This document shows, one piece after another, positions 1 through 9,300 of a stretch of 64,000 nucleotides of DNA. Location: the NCBI RefSeq assembly GCF_018263855.1, contig NZ_CP073318.1, positions 62,001-126,000 of the forward strand. The letters are read 5' to 3'. Origin of the DNA: Kutzneria sp. CA-103260. Lineage in GTDB: Bacteria > Actinomycetota > Actinomycetes > Mycobacteriales > Pseudonocardiaceae. The translations under genes were made by a program, and so were the position numbers. Within the stretch, counting starts at the first letter, position 1. Each line of letters starts with the position of its first letter. The notes beneath the pieces were generated by a model. That model was not told the origin of the DNA, ran no database searches, and saw nothing but the letters and a program-made list of their open reading frames with translations.

Positions 1-22
1 CGGTCCTGCGACAATCACCGGC

Positions 23-2698
23 ATGACGGGGGTCACTGCTGGGCAGGAGTATCGAGTCGGCGTTGTCGACGGCGTCGAATTCGCGTTCGCGCTAACCGAC
101 CGGCCGTGGGAACTGGACATCGATGGCATCGTACTGTCGGTCGGCAGCGGCCTCGGTAGCCTCGGTGAGGCGGTGCGGGCCGAATTCCCGGACGCGCTGT
201 GGAATGAGATCAACTATCTGGGGATCTCGGCCGCCAACCCGGTGGTGTCGGACCTGCCCTTACACCGCGAAAGCTGGTTGCGAAGGGCGATCCTGGTGAC
301 GGCTCGGAGCGATCGCGGCGTGGAAGCCACCGCGGCGTCGATCATCACGGCCACCCGGGCGGCCTTGACCGCGGCCAGCGATGCCGGGGTCACGGCAGTC
401 GGGATGCCGTTGCTGGGGACGGGAGTTCTCGGCGAGGACTTGACCAAGGTCGCCCACGCGATGGTGCCGGCGGCGGTCGCCATGACGCAGAGACTGCGTC
501 GCCTGCAGCGGATCGTCTTTTTCGGCCAGACCGAGAGCACCGTGGCCACAATCCGGAAGGAGTTTGCCGAACTCGGGTTCGCCGAGGCAGAAGTCCGGTC
601 GCCGGTGGCACCTGAGGGCGGGGACCTCGCTGGCGGGATTTCCAGCGATCTGGTCGATCCCACCCAGCCGATCGCGCTCGAAAAGGACCGGCTCGGGTTC
701 GCGCCGTACGTGTCGATGCTGGCGACGGTGATCGCCGATCGGGAGACGCCGCTGCCGCTGTCCATCGGGGTGTTCGGCCCGTGGGGTGCGGGCAAGAGCT
801 ACTTCATGGGCCTGCTGCGCACGGAGGTCGGGCGGTTGGCCCGGCAGGACGACCGCTACTGCGGGGAGATCGCCCAGATCGCCTTCAACGCCTGGCACTA
901 CGCGGACAGCAACCTCTGGGCCAGCCTCGGCGACGAGATCTTCCGGCAGCTCGCGGGGTCGGAGACCAAGCCCAAGGAGCGGGCCGAGCAGATCCGCACC
1001 GAGTTGGCCGGGCAGCTGGAACACCGCAAGCAGCTGGAGGCGGCGACCAGGCAGGCCAGGGAGACCGCCGCCGATCTGCGGGCGCAGGTGGACAAGGCCG
1101 CTGCCGACCGAGACGTCAGCGCCCGGGATCTTGTTGCGGCGATCGGGAAATCCACCAAGCTGCGGGTGGGAATCGACAAGCTCTGGGACCGCCTCGGCAT
1201 CAGGGACGAGGCCGAGCGGGGCAAGCTGCTGGCCGAGGAGCTGAGCGGCACGCTGACCGAGGCGGATGTGTTGCGCCGCGCACCGAAGGAGCGCCGAGGT
1301 CGGATCGCCTTGGCGGTGGCGGCGATTCTGTTGCTGGGCGGACTGTTCACGGTGGCGATCGCCCCGGAGCTGCGGGCGTGGCTGGCCGGGGTCGGCGGCG
1401 CGTTCGTCCTGGTCGCCGGCTGGGGCACGTACGCGCTGGCGAAGGCGCGGTCCGGGTTGCGGCAGCTGCGGGAGCTCACGGAGGACCTGCACTCGGGATT
1501 GGCCCGGGAGGCCGACAAATCCGTCGGCGACATGCTGGCGCGGCTGCGAGAGGCCGAGGCCGAGCAGTTGGTCGCCGAGGCGCAGCTGAAGCAGGTGGTC
1601 CAGCACGTCGGCGAACTGGGCCGGGAGTTGGCGCAGCTGGCCCCGGGCAGCCGGCTCTACTCGTTCCTCGCCGACCGGGCCCGCAGCGAGGCATACAGCG
1701 GCAACCTCGGCCTGATCTCCCTGATCCGCAAGGACTTCAAGCAGCTCGTGGACCTCATGGCCGACTGGCGGGCCAACCCCGACCAAGGGGACTCGCCGCG
1801 GCGGCCGGTGGAACGCATAGTGCTCTACATCGACGATCTCGACCGGTGCAGCCCGCGCCAGGTGGTCGAAGTGCTGCAAGCCGTGCACCTGCTGCTGGCC
1901 TTCGAGCTCTTTGTCGTGGTGGTCGGCGTCGACCCGCGTTGGCTGCTCAGCTCGGTGCGCAGCCACTACGGCGAGATCCTCGACGGCCACGCCACACCCG
2001 AGGACTATCTGGAGAAGATCGTCAATATTCCCTTTGTGCTGCCGGGAATGACCGACGGCAGCATGAGTCGGCTGCTGGGCGGTCTGGTCGCGGAATCCAT
2101 TGTGGACGAACCGGGCTCGACGATCGTCGACGTGCCGTCGCCGCCGCCGGTCGCCGCGCCCGGACTGATCACCGTGGAGCCAGGGTCCGAAGTGGACACT
2201 CAGCGGCAACCGCGTCGCGAGGTGTCGCCGCCGCGGCCGCTGACGCAGCCGGAGTTGGAGCTGCTGTCAGCTCTGGACCCACTGGTCGCCACGCCGCGTG
2301 AGGCGAAGCGAATCATCAACCTGTACCGCATGATCCGCGCCACCCGGAACCTCTCCGACGCTGCCAGCTTCCTCGGCGGCGAGTACCAGGTGGTGATCGT
2401 CCTGCTCGGGCTGCTGACCGCCCATGCCGACCTCACCTGTGTGGTGTTCGACGCTGTGATGCGGCGGTTCCCAGGCACGGGATGGACGGCGTTCGTGGCT
2501 GAACTGGCGCCACACAAGGAGAACGATGTCTGGCGCAACGACCTCGTCGGGGCGATTCCCGACGAGGCCGTGGCCCGCTGGCGACACCTGCACGACGGCC
2601 TGGCCAAGGTGTCGAATCAGGTGACCATCGACGACGTGACTGACGTGCGGGGCTGGATTCCTCGGATCCGCCGCTTCTCCTACGTGCTCCCCGGCTAG
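23..2698 (+). CDS. Macro-domain / KAP-type membrane P-loop NTPase
   Basis: The 891-residue protein starts with a macro-like fold (about residues 30-190), with alternating strands and a glycine loop PLLGTGVLGE, which in macro domains binds ADP-ribose-type ligands. A KAP-type NTPase follows: Walker A GPWGAGKS near residue 252, a charged coiled-coil region, two membrane segments near 428-475, a second coiled coil, then Walker B VLYIDDLDRC near 600. Membrane helices inserted between Walker A and B are characteristic of KAP NTPases, which occur in several phage-defence systems. The role here (nucleotide-signal sensing or membrane-linked defence) is inference. The frame is open to the left edge and no clear ribosome site precedes this ATG, so the true start could lie upstream. 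Its stop overlaps that of the convergent lipase gene. Confidence 0.8.
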   Translation: MTGVTAGQEYRVGVVDGVEFAFALTDRPWELDIDGIVLSVGSGLGSLGEAVRAEFPDALWNEINYLGISAANPVVSDLPLHRESWLRRAILVTARSDRGVEATAASIITATRAALTAASDAGVTAVGMPLLGTGVLGEDLTKVAHAMVPAAVAMTQRLRRLQRIVFFGQTESTVATIRKEFAELGFAEAEVRSPVAPEGGDLAGGISSDLVDPTQPIALEKDRLGFAPYVSMLATVIADRETPLPLSIGVFGPWGAGKSYFMGLLRTEVGRLARQDDRYCGEIAQIAFNAWHYADSNLWASLGDEIFRQLAGSETKPKERAEQIRTELAGQLEHRKQLEAATRQARETAADLRAQVDKAAADRDVSARDLVAAIGKSTKLRVGIDKLWDRLGIRDEAERGKLLAEELSGTLTEADVLRRAPKERRGRIALAVAAILLLGGLFTVAIAPELRAWLAGVGGAFVLVAGWGTYALAKARSGLRQLRELTEDLHSGLAREADKSVGDMLARLREAEAEQLVAEAQLKQVVQHVGELGRELAQLAPGSRLYSFLADRARSEAYSGNLGLISLIRKDFKQLVDLMADWRANPDQGDSPRRPVERIVLYIDDLDRCSPRQVVEVLQAVHLLLAFELFVVVVGVDPRWLLSSVRSHYGEILDGHATPEDYLEKIVNIPFVLPGMTDGSMSRLLGGLVAESIVDEPGSTIVDVPSPPPVAAPGLITVEPGSEVDTQRQPRREVSPPRPLTQPELELLSALDPLVATPREAKRIINLYRMIRATRNLSDAASFLGGEYQVVIVLLGLLTAHADLTCVVFDAVMRRFPGTGWTAFVAELAPHKENDVWRNDLVGAIPDEAVARWRHLHDGLAKVSNQVTIDDVTDVRGWIPRIRRFSYVLPG

Positions 2699-3633
2699 GC
2701 CCGCAGGCCGCGGCGAAGATCCTCGATCGTGTCGGCGAGCTGCCGCTTGGTCACCGCCGCATCGCGTATCTTCGCCGAGCCGTGGAAGGTGCCGGCGTAG
2801 TGCCGGAGCTCGGTGAGCACGCCGGCATGCATCAGGCGCTGCGCGTAGTCGATGGCCTCGTCACGCAGCGGGTCGTACTGGCAGGCGGTCACCACCGTCG
2901 GCGGCAGGCCGGTGAGGTCGGTGGCGCGGGCCGGCGCCGCGTAGATCGGGACGTCGGCCGTGCCGCGCACCCCCTTGCCGAGGTAGGCATCCCAGCTGAA
3001 GACGGCCAGCGGCCGCTTGAACCCCGGAGTGTCCACATAGTCCCGCATCGACGGCGTGTCCAGGCGGTCGTCGAGCTCCGGGATGCCGAGGTACTGCAGG
3101 CACAACGCCGGGCCGCCCCGGTCCCGGCTCAGCAGCGTGACCCCGGCGGCAAGGCCGCCACCCGCGCTCATGCCGGCGACGCCGATGCGTTCCGGGTCGA
3201 CGCCCAGATCCGACGCCTTGTCGGCCAGCCAGGTCAGCGCGGTGTAGCAGTCCTCCAGCGGCGCCGGGTAGGGATGCTCGGGCGCGAGCCGGTAGTCCAC
3301 CGACACCACCACGATGTTCAGCCGGTCCGCGTACTCCTGGACGCCGGCGTCGAACTCGCCGACGCTGCCCATGATGAAGCCGCCGCCGTGGATGTAGAGC
3401 AGCCCGGGGCGCAGGCCGTCCCGCTCGGCCGGGGCGTACACCCGGACGGGAACGTCTCCGGCCATGGTGTCCTCGATGGTGAGTTCCCGGGTCGGCCGGT
3501 AGTCCGCGCCCCTCTTGCTCAGCATCTCCTTGGCCCGGGCGCGAGCGGCGGGCAGGTCGTTCAGGATGCCCGCCCCGATGTCGGGGATCATGTCCAGCCA
3601 GGTGGCGAGTTCCGGATCCAGCGCGTACGTCAT
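2695..3633 (-). CDS. Alpha/beta hydrolase (hormone-sensitive lipase family)
   Basis: A 312-residue esterase/lipase of the HSL group. It has the oxyanion-hole motif HGGGF near residue 81, the nucleophile elbow GMSAGG near 154 (the usual form is GDSAGG) and a C-terminal histidine in TFHGS near 283. No signal peptide, so it acts in the cytosol on small acyl esters; the substrate is unknown. The ATG at 3633 gives the usual family length; the frame stays open far upstream but that part is antisense to the next gene. It is divergent from the PucR-like regulator, which could control it. Confidence 0.85.
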   Translation of the reverse strand: MTYALDPELATWLDMIPDIGAGILNDLPAARARAKEMLSKRGADYRPTRELTIEDTMAGDVPVRVYAPAERDGLRPGLLYIHGGGFIMGSVGEFDAGVQEYADRLNIVVVSVDYRLAPEHPYPAPLEDCYTALTWLADKASDLGVDPERIGVAGMSAGGGLAAGVTLLSRDRGGPALCLQYLGIPELDDRLDTPSMRDYVDTPGFKRPLAVFSWDAYLGKGVRGTADVPIYAAPARATDLTGLPPTVVTACQYDPLRDEAIDYAQRLMHAGVLTELRHYAGTFHGSAKIRDAAVTKRQLADTIEDLRRGLRA

Positions 3634-3732
3634 GGTCACCAGCTTCGGCCAACCACCGGGCGGGCCGCCACCGACACGTGGTGGCGGTTCGAGCCCGACC
3701 ACCCGCCAAGTGGCGGGGGTACTGTCGGGGGC

Positions 3733-4626
3733 ATGGAAGGTCTGCTGCTGCGGCTGTCGGGGCTGGACGCCGATGCCGAGGACGCCGTGCGCGTGATCGG
3801 CTTCTTCGACCGGCTGATCGCCCGGCGCGCCACCATGGACCAGGTGGTCCGCCAGGCCGGCCAGCTGGCCGAGTGCCCGGTCGGCGTGGGTGGCCCCGTG
3901 CCGGCCGGGGCCGTGACCTCCGTTCTCGAGGATGACACGGTGGTGTGGCTGGCGCGGGACGGGCAGCCGCTGCCGCTGGACCAGATCCTGTTGGAACGCC
4001 TGGCCATCACCGCCGCCGTGCTGCTCGACCACAGCCGGGTCCCGCCGCCCGCGCTGGGCGATCCGGCGCTGGTGGAGCTGGCCATCAGCGACAGCGCCGG
4101 CGAGCCGGAGCGGCTGCGGGCCATCCAGCTGCTGGGCCTGATGCCCACCACCCGGCTCCGGGTGCTGGCCGTGCGCGATGCCCGCCCGCTGCTCGTGACC
4201 GGTGAGGAAATCCCCGCGCAGCAAGGCTTCGCCGGTGTCAGCGCCAGAGTGCCGGCCATCGAGGCCCCCACCGCGTGGCGGTCAGCGCGGACCGCACTGC
4301 GTTTCGCCACCGCGACAACGCCCATCGTCCACGCCGAGGAACTGGGAGCCGCCCACCTGCTGGCCGGCCTGCCGCCAGCCGAGATCGCCAAGGCCCCCGA
4401 CGTGATCGCCCTCGACGGCTTGGCCAACGAGCTGGAGCTCCTGGAGGCTGTGACCGTGACCAGCTCCGTCCGCCAGGCCGCTGCTCTGATGCACCGGCAC
4501 CACAGCACCATCGCCCCGCGGCTGGAGCACGCCGAACGGGTGCTGGGCTTTCGCCTCGACACCGCCGACGGCCGATTCCGCCTCCGGCTGGCTCTGACGC
4601 TGAAGCGCCTGCGGGACAACGACTAG
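3733..4626 (+). CDS. PucR/CdaR-like transcriptional regulator
   Basis: A 297-residue protein whose last 60 residues look like the PucR-type helix-turn-helix: a helix rich in A and V, then HRHHSTIAPRLEHAERVLGF, matching the family pattern of a histidine-rich turn followed by RL..AE..LG. The first 220 residues have no recognised domain; they resemble the GAF-like sensor portion seen in this class. It is divergent from the lipase gene with 99 bases between starts, which suggests it regulates that gene or itself. The assignment rests on the C-terminal HTH only. Confidence 0.6.
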   Translation: MEGLLLRLSGLDADAEDAVRVIGFFDRLIARRATMDQVVRQAGQLAECPVGVGGPVPAGAVTSVLEDDTVVWLARDGQPLPLDQILLERLAITAAVLLDHSRVPPPALGDPALVELAISDSAGEPERLRAIQLLGLMPTTRLRVLAVRDARPLLVTGEEIPAQQGFAGVSARVPAIEAPTAWRSARTALRFATATTPIVHAEELGAAHLLAGLPPAEIAKAPDVIALDGLANELELLEAVTVTSSVRQAAALMHRHHSTIAPRLEHAERVLGFRLDTADGRFRLRLALTLKRLRDND

Positions 4627-5188
4627 CCGCCTGGTTCCGTAAGTAGTGGGGTGGGCTGAACTCCGGTCTCCCGTTCAGCCGGGGAAGGCGCAGCCCTGGT
4701 CCCGCAGGATCAACGCCCGCCGTAGCCGGTGGGGAATTGTGCGGGTCAGCCGTCCGAAGTCCAGGGGATCGGATCGACCGCCCAGCACCACGGGGTGCGG
4801 GACAACAGCTCTCACACCACTTCCAGGCTCTCCGGGTAGATCCGGCGGCGCTCGGCCTCGCCGTGGCTGAGAGCGGCATGCAGCGATTCCCTGTCGAGCT
4901 GCCACCGGGCAGTCCCTTCGGAGATCGCTGTCATGCCCCCATTCTACCGCCAATGGAAGCCGATTTCCCTTACGTGCCAACCTATACACGATCGAGCTAC
5001 CTGTGAATCCGATCAGCTTATGGCGTTGTGGCTTTGAAGATCGACATGGCTGCATCGCCAGCTTTGTCGACCAAGCTGGATCTGGGGGCTCATCGCCCGG
5101 TCGTGGTCCCACACCGGTTCGTAGCCGGCGAACCTGGACGTCGGAAATCGGGACCTGCGTGACGATCGTTCTCGTAGGATCAACGATC
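4627..5188. other. Gene-poor stretch around the HNH remnant
   Basis: Apart from the HNH remnant, this 562-base stretch holds no convincing gene. The part from about 4940 to 5188 has lower GC than its surroundings and should carry the promoter for the downstream hydrolase. Open frames across it have low-complexity composition and no recognisable domain. Confidence 0.5.
4674..4934 (-). pseudogene. Decayed DUF222/HNH endonuclease remnant
   Basis: Two blocks of an actinobacterial DUF222-HNH (13E12 repeat) protein remain on the minus strand. The first, from an ATG at 4934, reads SLHAALSHGEAERRRIY and stops after 40 codons. In another frame the segment LTRTIPHRLRRALILRDQGC is followed by AFPG and a stop at 4675, where intact members continue into the HNH cysteine and histidine core. 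The large middle part and the catalytic core are missing. This looks like a deletion product with a frameshift. Confidence 0.55.
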
Positions 5189-6148
5189 ATGGTTGATTTC
5201 TATCCGCCGACGAGTCCGTACGACACTGGATTTCTCGACACCGGGGACGGTAACCGCATCTACTACGAGCAGCTCGGCAGCCCTGACGGGAAGCCCGCGC
5301 TGAACGTGCACGGGGGCCCGGGAGCGGGTGCGCCGCGGCAGCCGACGAGAGCCTGGGATCCCGAGCGTTACCGCGTCATCCGCTTCGACCAGCGCAACTG
5401 CGGTCGCAGCACTCCGCATGCCAGCGACCCGGCGGCGGACATGAGGCTCAACACCACCCAGCACCTGATCGACGACATGGAGCGGCTGCGTGCGCACCTC
5501 GGCATCGACAAATGGCTGCTCAACGGTGCTTCTTGGGGTGCCACCCTCGTTCTCGCCTATGCGCAGCAGCACCCCGAGCGGGTCAGTGAGGTGGTCATCC
5601 CGGCGGTGACGATGTGCCGCCGGTCCGAGATCGACTGGCTCTACCGGGGCGCTGGACGGTTCTATCCCGAGGCCTGGGACCGCTTCCGCGACGGCGTTCC
5701 CGAAGACGAGCGGGACGGCGACTTGTTGGCGGCCTACTCGCGGCTGATGGAAAATCCTGACCAGGCGATCCGGGAGAAGGCCGCTGCCGACTGGCTCGCC
5801 TGGGAGGACGCGGTGATCTCCAACGAGCCCAACGGCTCGCCCGGCGTCTACAGCGACCGCGAGGTCGACGCCCAGATCGCGATGGTGCGGATCTGTGCCC
5901 ACTTCTTCAGCAACGGAGCGTGGCTGGCGGAGGATCAGCTGCTGCGCGACGCGCACAAGCTGGCCGGGATACCGGGGGTGCTGGTGCACGGCCGGCACGA
6001 CATGGGCTGCCCGGTGCAGACGCCGTGGGAACTGGCGAAGGCGTGGCCGGGCGCGCGGCTGCACATCATCGAGGACTCCGGGCACGGTGGCAGCGATGCG
6101 ATGTCCGCGACGACCCGGGCAGCCATCGAGGAGTTCAAGAACCGGTGA
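5189..6148 (+). CDS. pip: Proline iminopeptidase-like alpha/beta hydrolase (S33)
   Basis: A 319-residue S33-family hydrolase. It shows HGGPGAG near residue 40, FDQRNCGRS near 67 (the family form is FDQRGCGRS), the nucleophile elbow GASWGA near 113 and the catalytic histidine in GHGG near 297. These peptidases release N-terminal proline in the cytosol. The ATG at 5189 gives the usual family length and places the conserved N-terminal strand correctly; the frame is open for another 62 codons upstream with no family similarity. The substrate preference cannot be read from sequence. Confidence 0.85.
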   Translation: MVDFYPPTSPYDTGFLDTGDGNRIYYEQLGSPDGKPALNVHGGPGAGAPRQPTRAWDPERYRVIRFDQRNCGRSTPHASDPAADMRLNTTQHLIDDMERLRAHLGIDKWLLNGASWGATLVLAYAQQHPERVSEVVIPAVTMCRRSEIDWLYRGAGRFYPEAWDRFRDGVPEDERDGDLLAAYSRLMENPDQAIREKAAADWLAWEDAVISNEPNGSPGVYSDREVDAQIAMVRICAHFFSNGAWLAEDQLLRDAHKLAGIPGVLVHGRHDMGCPVQTPWELAKAWPGARLHIIEDSGHGGSDAMSATTRAAIEEFKNR

Positions 6149-6282
6149 TCCGCACCGGGCATGGGGGGTCTCGACGGCGCGCCGCGCCATCCGGACTCGA
6201 CGAGTTGAAATCTCGGGTCCAGCGGCGTACCCGCGCCCGGAACTGGGCGTGTTTCGGGGGCCCAACCGCACCGAAGACCCGG

Positions 6283-6320
6283 AGGTGGTCGGCCGGGACA
6301 GGGAAACCGGCCGACCACCT
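6283..6320. terminator. Bidirectional terminator hairpin
   Basis: A perfect 14-bp inverted repeat (AGGTGGTCGGCCGG and its complement) with a 10-base loop lies between the convergent iminopeptidase and GH99-GH3 genes. There is no strong T-run, as is usual in actinomycete terminators. Confidence 0.75.
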
Positions 6321-6326
6321 GGGGCG

Positions 6327-9300
6327 TCACGAGATGGTGACGGATCCGGTGAGGGGGAGGGATCGGGAGGAGCCGCCCACTCGGATGGTGTTGGCGCCGG
6401 TCGCCTTGGTCCAGCCGTTGTTCCAGTACTGGAAGCTGCGGGCGTCCAGGGTGACCGTCACGTGCTGGGTCTGGCCGGGGGTGAGGGTGACGCGGGTGAA
6501 GCCGTGAAGGCTGTTGGGGGGCTCGCCGGTGGTGGCGGGCTGGCCGACGTAGACCTGGGCGACTTCGGTGCCGGCGCGGGAGCCGGTGTTGGTGACGTCG
6601 AAGGCCACCTGCACGGCGCCGGAACTGTCCGGTGTGGACACTGTGAGGTTCGAGTAGGCGTAGGTGGTGTAGGAAAGGCCGAAGCCGAAGGGGAACATCG
6701 GGGTGACGCCCTGGCTGTCGTACCAGCGGTAGCCGACGTCGAGTCCTTCCGAGTACTGGACGCTGCCGTTCTGGCCGGGCCACTGGGCCGGGGTGTGGGC
6801 CGGCACGTCGTTCAGCGAGTTCGGGAACGTCACGGGCAGCTTGCCGGAGAAGTTGCTGTCACCGAACAGAAGTGCGGCGATGGCGGCCCCGTCCTCCTGA
6901 CCGGGGAACCAGTTCTCGACGATGCCCCGCACCGAGTTGGCCCACGGCATGGTGACGGCCGAGCCGGAGTTGACCACGACGATGGTGTTGGGGTTGGCGG
7001 CGGCGACCTGGCTGACCAGGGTGTTCTGGTCGGCGGACAGGTCGATGTTCTGGAGGTCGCCGCCCTCGGAGCCGGCGTTGCTGACGAACACGACGGCGGT
7101 GGCGGCGTTGCGGGCGGCGGTGACGGCCTGGCCCAGCAGGTCCTGGTTGGGGATCTGCCAGCCCAGGTTGAGCTGGCTGCCGCCGCCGTCCTGGAAGTAG
7201 TCGACCTCGACGCTGACCGGCTGACCGGCGGTCAGGGTGATCGAGCCGGTCCTGGTGGTCGGCGGCTGGTCGGCCCAGTTGCTGATCACCTGCTGCCCGT
7301 TGACGAACAGCCGGCTGCCGTCGTCGCTGGTCAGCGAGAAGGTGTAGCTGCCGGTGGTGGGCGGGGTCAGGGCGCCGGTCCACTTGGCCGACCAGTTGGT
7401 CGCCGGCACGCCGGCGGTCGGGGACTGGGTGCCCCAGATGAAGTTGACGTTCGGATCGGTCCGCGTCAACAACGGCGGGCCGGACATGCTGGTGCCGTCG
7501 TAGAAGGTGGCGGTCAGCCCGTTGCCGAAGGCGGACGGGTCGATGATCTCCCCGTTCGGCGCGGCGACACCCTGGGCGTAGGTGACGGTGGAACCAGCGG
7601 CCCGAGCCTTGATGCCCTGGTACGGCGTGACCACGTGCGGCGCGTTGACGTGCGCTGAGCCGCCGCCGGCGGTCAGGGCGTTCTGCCCGGCGTCGTCACC
7701 GATCACGGCGATGGAGCCGGCACCCAGTGGCAGCGCGGAGTTGCTGTTCATCAGCAGCACGCTGCCCTCGGTGGCGACCTGCGAGGCCACGGCGGTGTGC
7801 GCGTCGGAGGTGACCACGGAGTTGATCGTGCCGGTTGGGGAGTGGTCGAACAGCCCGGCCCGGAACATCGCCACCAGGATGGCCCGCACATGGCTGTCGA
7901 TGGTCGCGATGGACACCTGCCCGCTGGCCACGGCCTGGGTCAGCGGCGCGCCGTAGTACTGGCTGCCGTCCATCTCCATGTCCATGCCGTTGGTGACCGA
8001 CGGGACGGTGGAGTGGGTGCCGCCCCAGTCCGAGGTGACAAAACCGGAGAAGCCCAGCTGCTGCCGCAGGATCGTGTTCAGCAGCTGCCCGTTCTCGCAG
8101 GCGAAGGTGCCGTTGATCTCGGCGTACGAGCACATCACCGAGTCGGTCTGGCCCTCCTGGACGGCCGCCTGGAACGCCGGCAGGTAGATCTCCTGCTCGG
8201 TCCGGTCGGAGACGACGGCGTTGTCCTGCGCGGTGTTCCGGTACGTCTCCTGGTTGTAGACGGCGTAGTGCTTGACCTGGGTCATCGGCCCCTGCGCGCG
8301 GATGCCCCGCAGGTCGGCCGCGCCGAGCTGGCCGGCCAGGTACGGGTCCTCGCCCAGCGACTCGAAAGCCCGGCCCCAGCGCGGATCCCGGACGATGTTG
8401 ATCGTTGGACCCAGCACGAGGCTCGCGCCCTTGCCCCACTCCTCGGCCCCGATCACGCCGCCGTACTGCTTCATCAGCGCGCTGTCCCAGGTCGCCGCGC
8501 CGGCCACGGGCGCCGGCAGCTGGGTGACGCCGACAGCGCCGTCGGCGACACCCGCCGGCCCGTCCTGCAGGTGCAGGCCGGGAATCCCGAGGCGGGGAAT
8601 CGGATCCACGCAGGCGCCGTAGCCGCAGGACGCCCCGCCGTGCATCATGGTCAGCTTCTCGTCGGTGGTCATCTGGGCCAGCAGCGCGTCGGCCCGCTGC
8701 TCCGGCGAGCCGGGCGGCGGCGGGGCGGACGGCGTGCCGTAGACCTGGAACTCCGACACCTGTCCGGCCGGCCAGCCGGTGTTGCCGGTGAACGTCAGCC
8801 GCACGTACCGCTGCGCGCTGCCGGGCAGCGAGATCGTGACGGTGTTGCCGGTGGCCGGATCGAAGCGATACCCGTTGCTGGCCACCACATTGGTGAAGGT
8901 GGTGCCGTCATTGCTGCCGCTGACGGTGAGGGTCTGCGTCCGCGCGCCCCAGGCTGTCGACGGCGGCAGCGTCAGCGTGATCGAGTTGACGGCGGTGGAC
9001 GCGCCGAGATCCACCTGGAGCCACTGCGGGAACGCGTTGTTGGCGCTTTCCCAGTAGCTGCTGGTGTTGTTGTCGTTGGCGTTGCCCGGCGGGAAGCCGC
9101 CCTGTGAGCCGCTGGCGGTCATTGCCTTGCCCAGCGCCAGGTTCACGTCGGCGGGCGCCATCGCCCCCGGGTCGAACTTGTCCACCCAGTACTTGGTCCG
9201 GTCCAGGTAGGCCGTCGACGAGGCCGTGCCGGACTGCCCGTACGCGCCGTCGTAGGTGAGATATCCGTGTCCCGCCGGCGGATTCGAGCTGGCCGGCTCG

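Noticed and set aside
260-2209. Long frames antisense to and overlapping the macro-KAP gene, including a 649-codon minus-strand frame and a 506-codon plus-strand frame.
   Set aside because: They mirror high-GC codon bias, have no domains and lie inside a gene with clear motifs.
3634-4224. N-terminal extension of the lipase frame to 4224.
   Set aside because: The extra residues are antisense to the PucR-like gene and do not match the lipase family; ATG 3633 gives the usual length.
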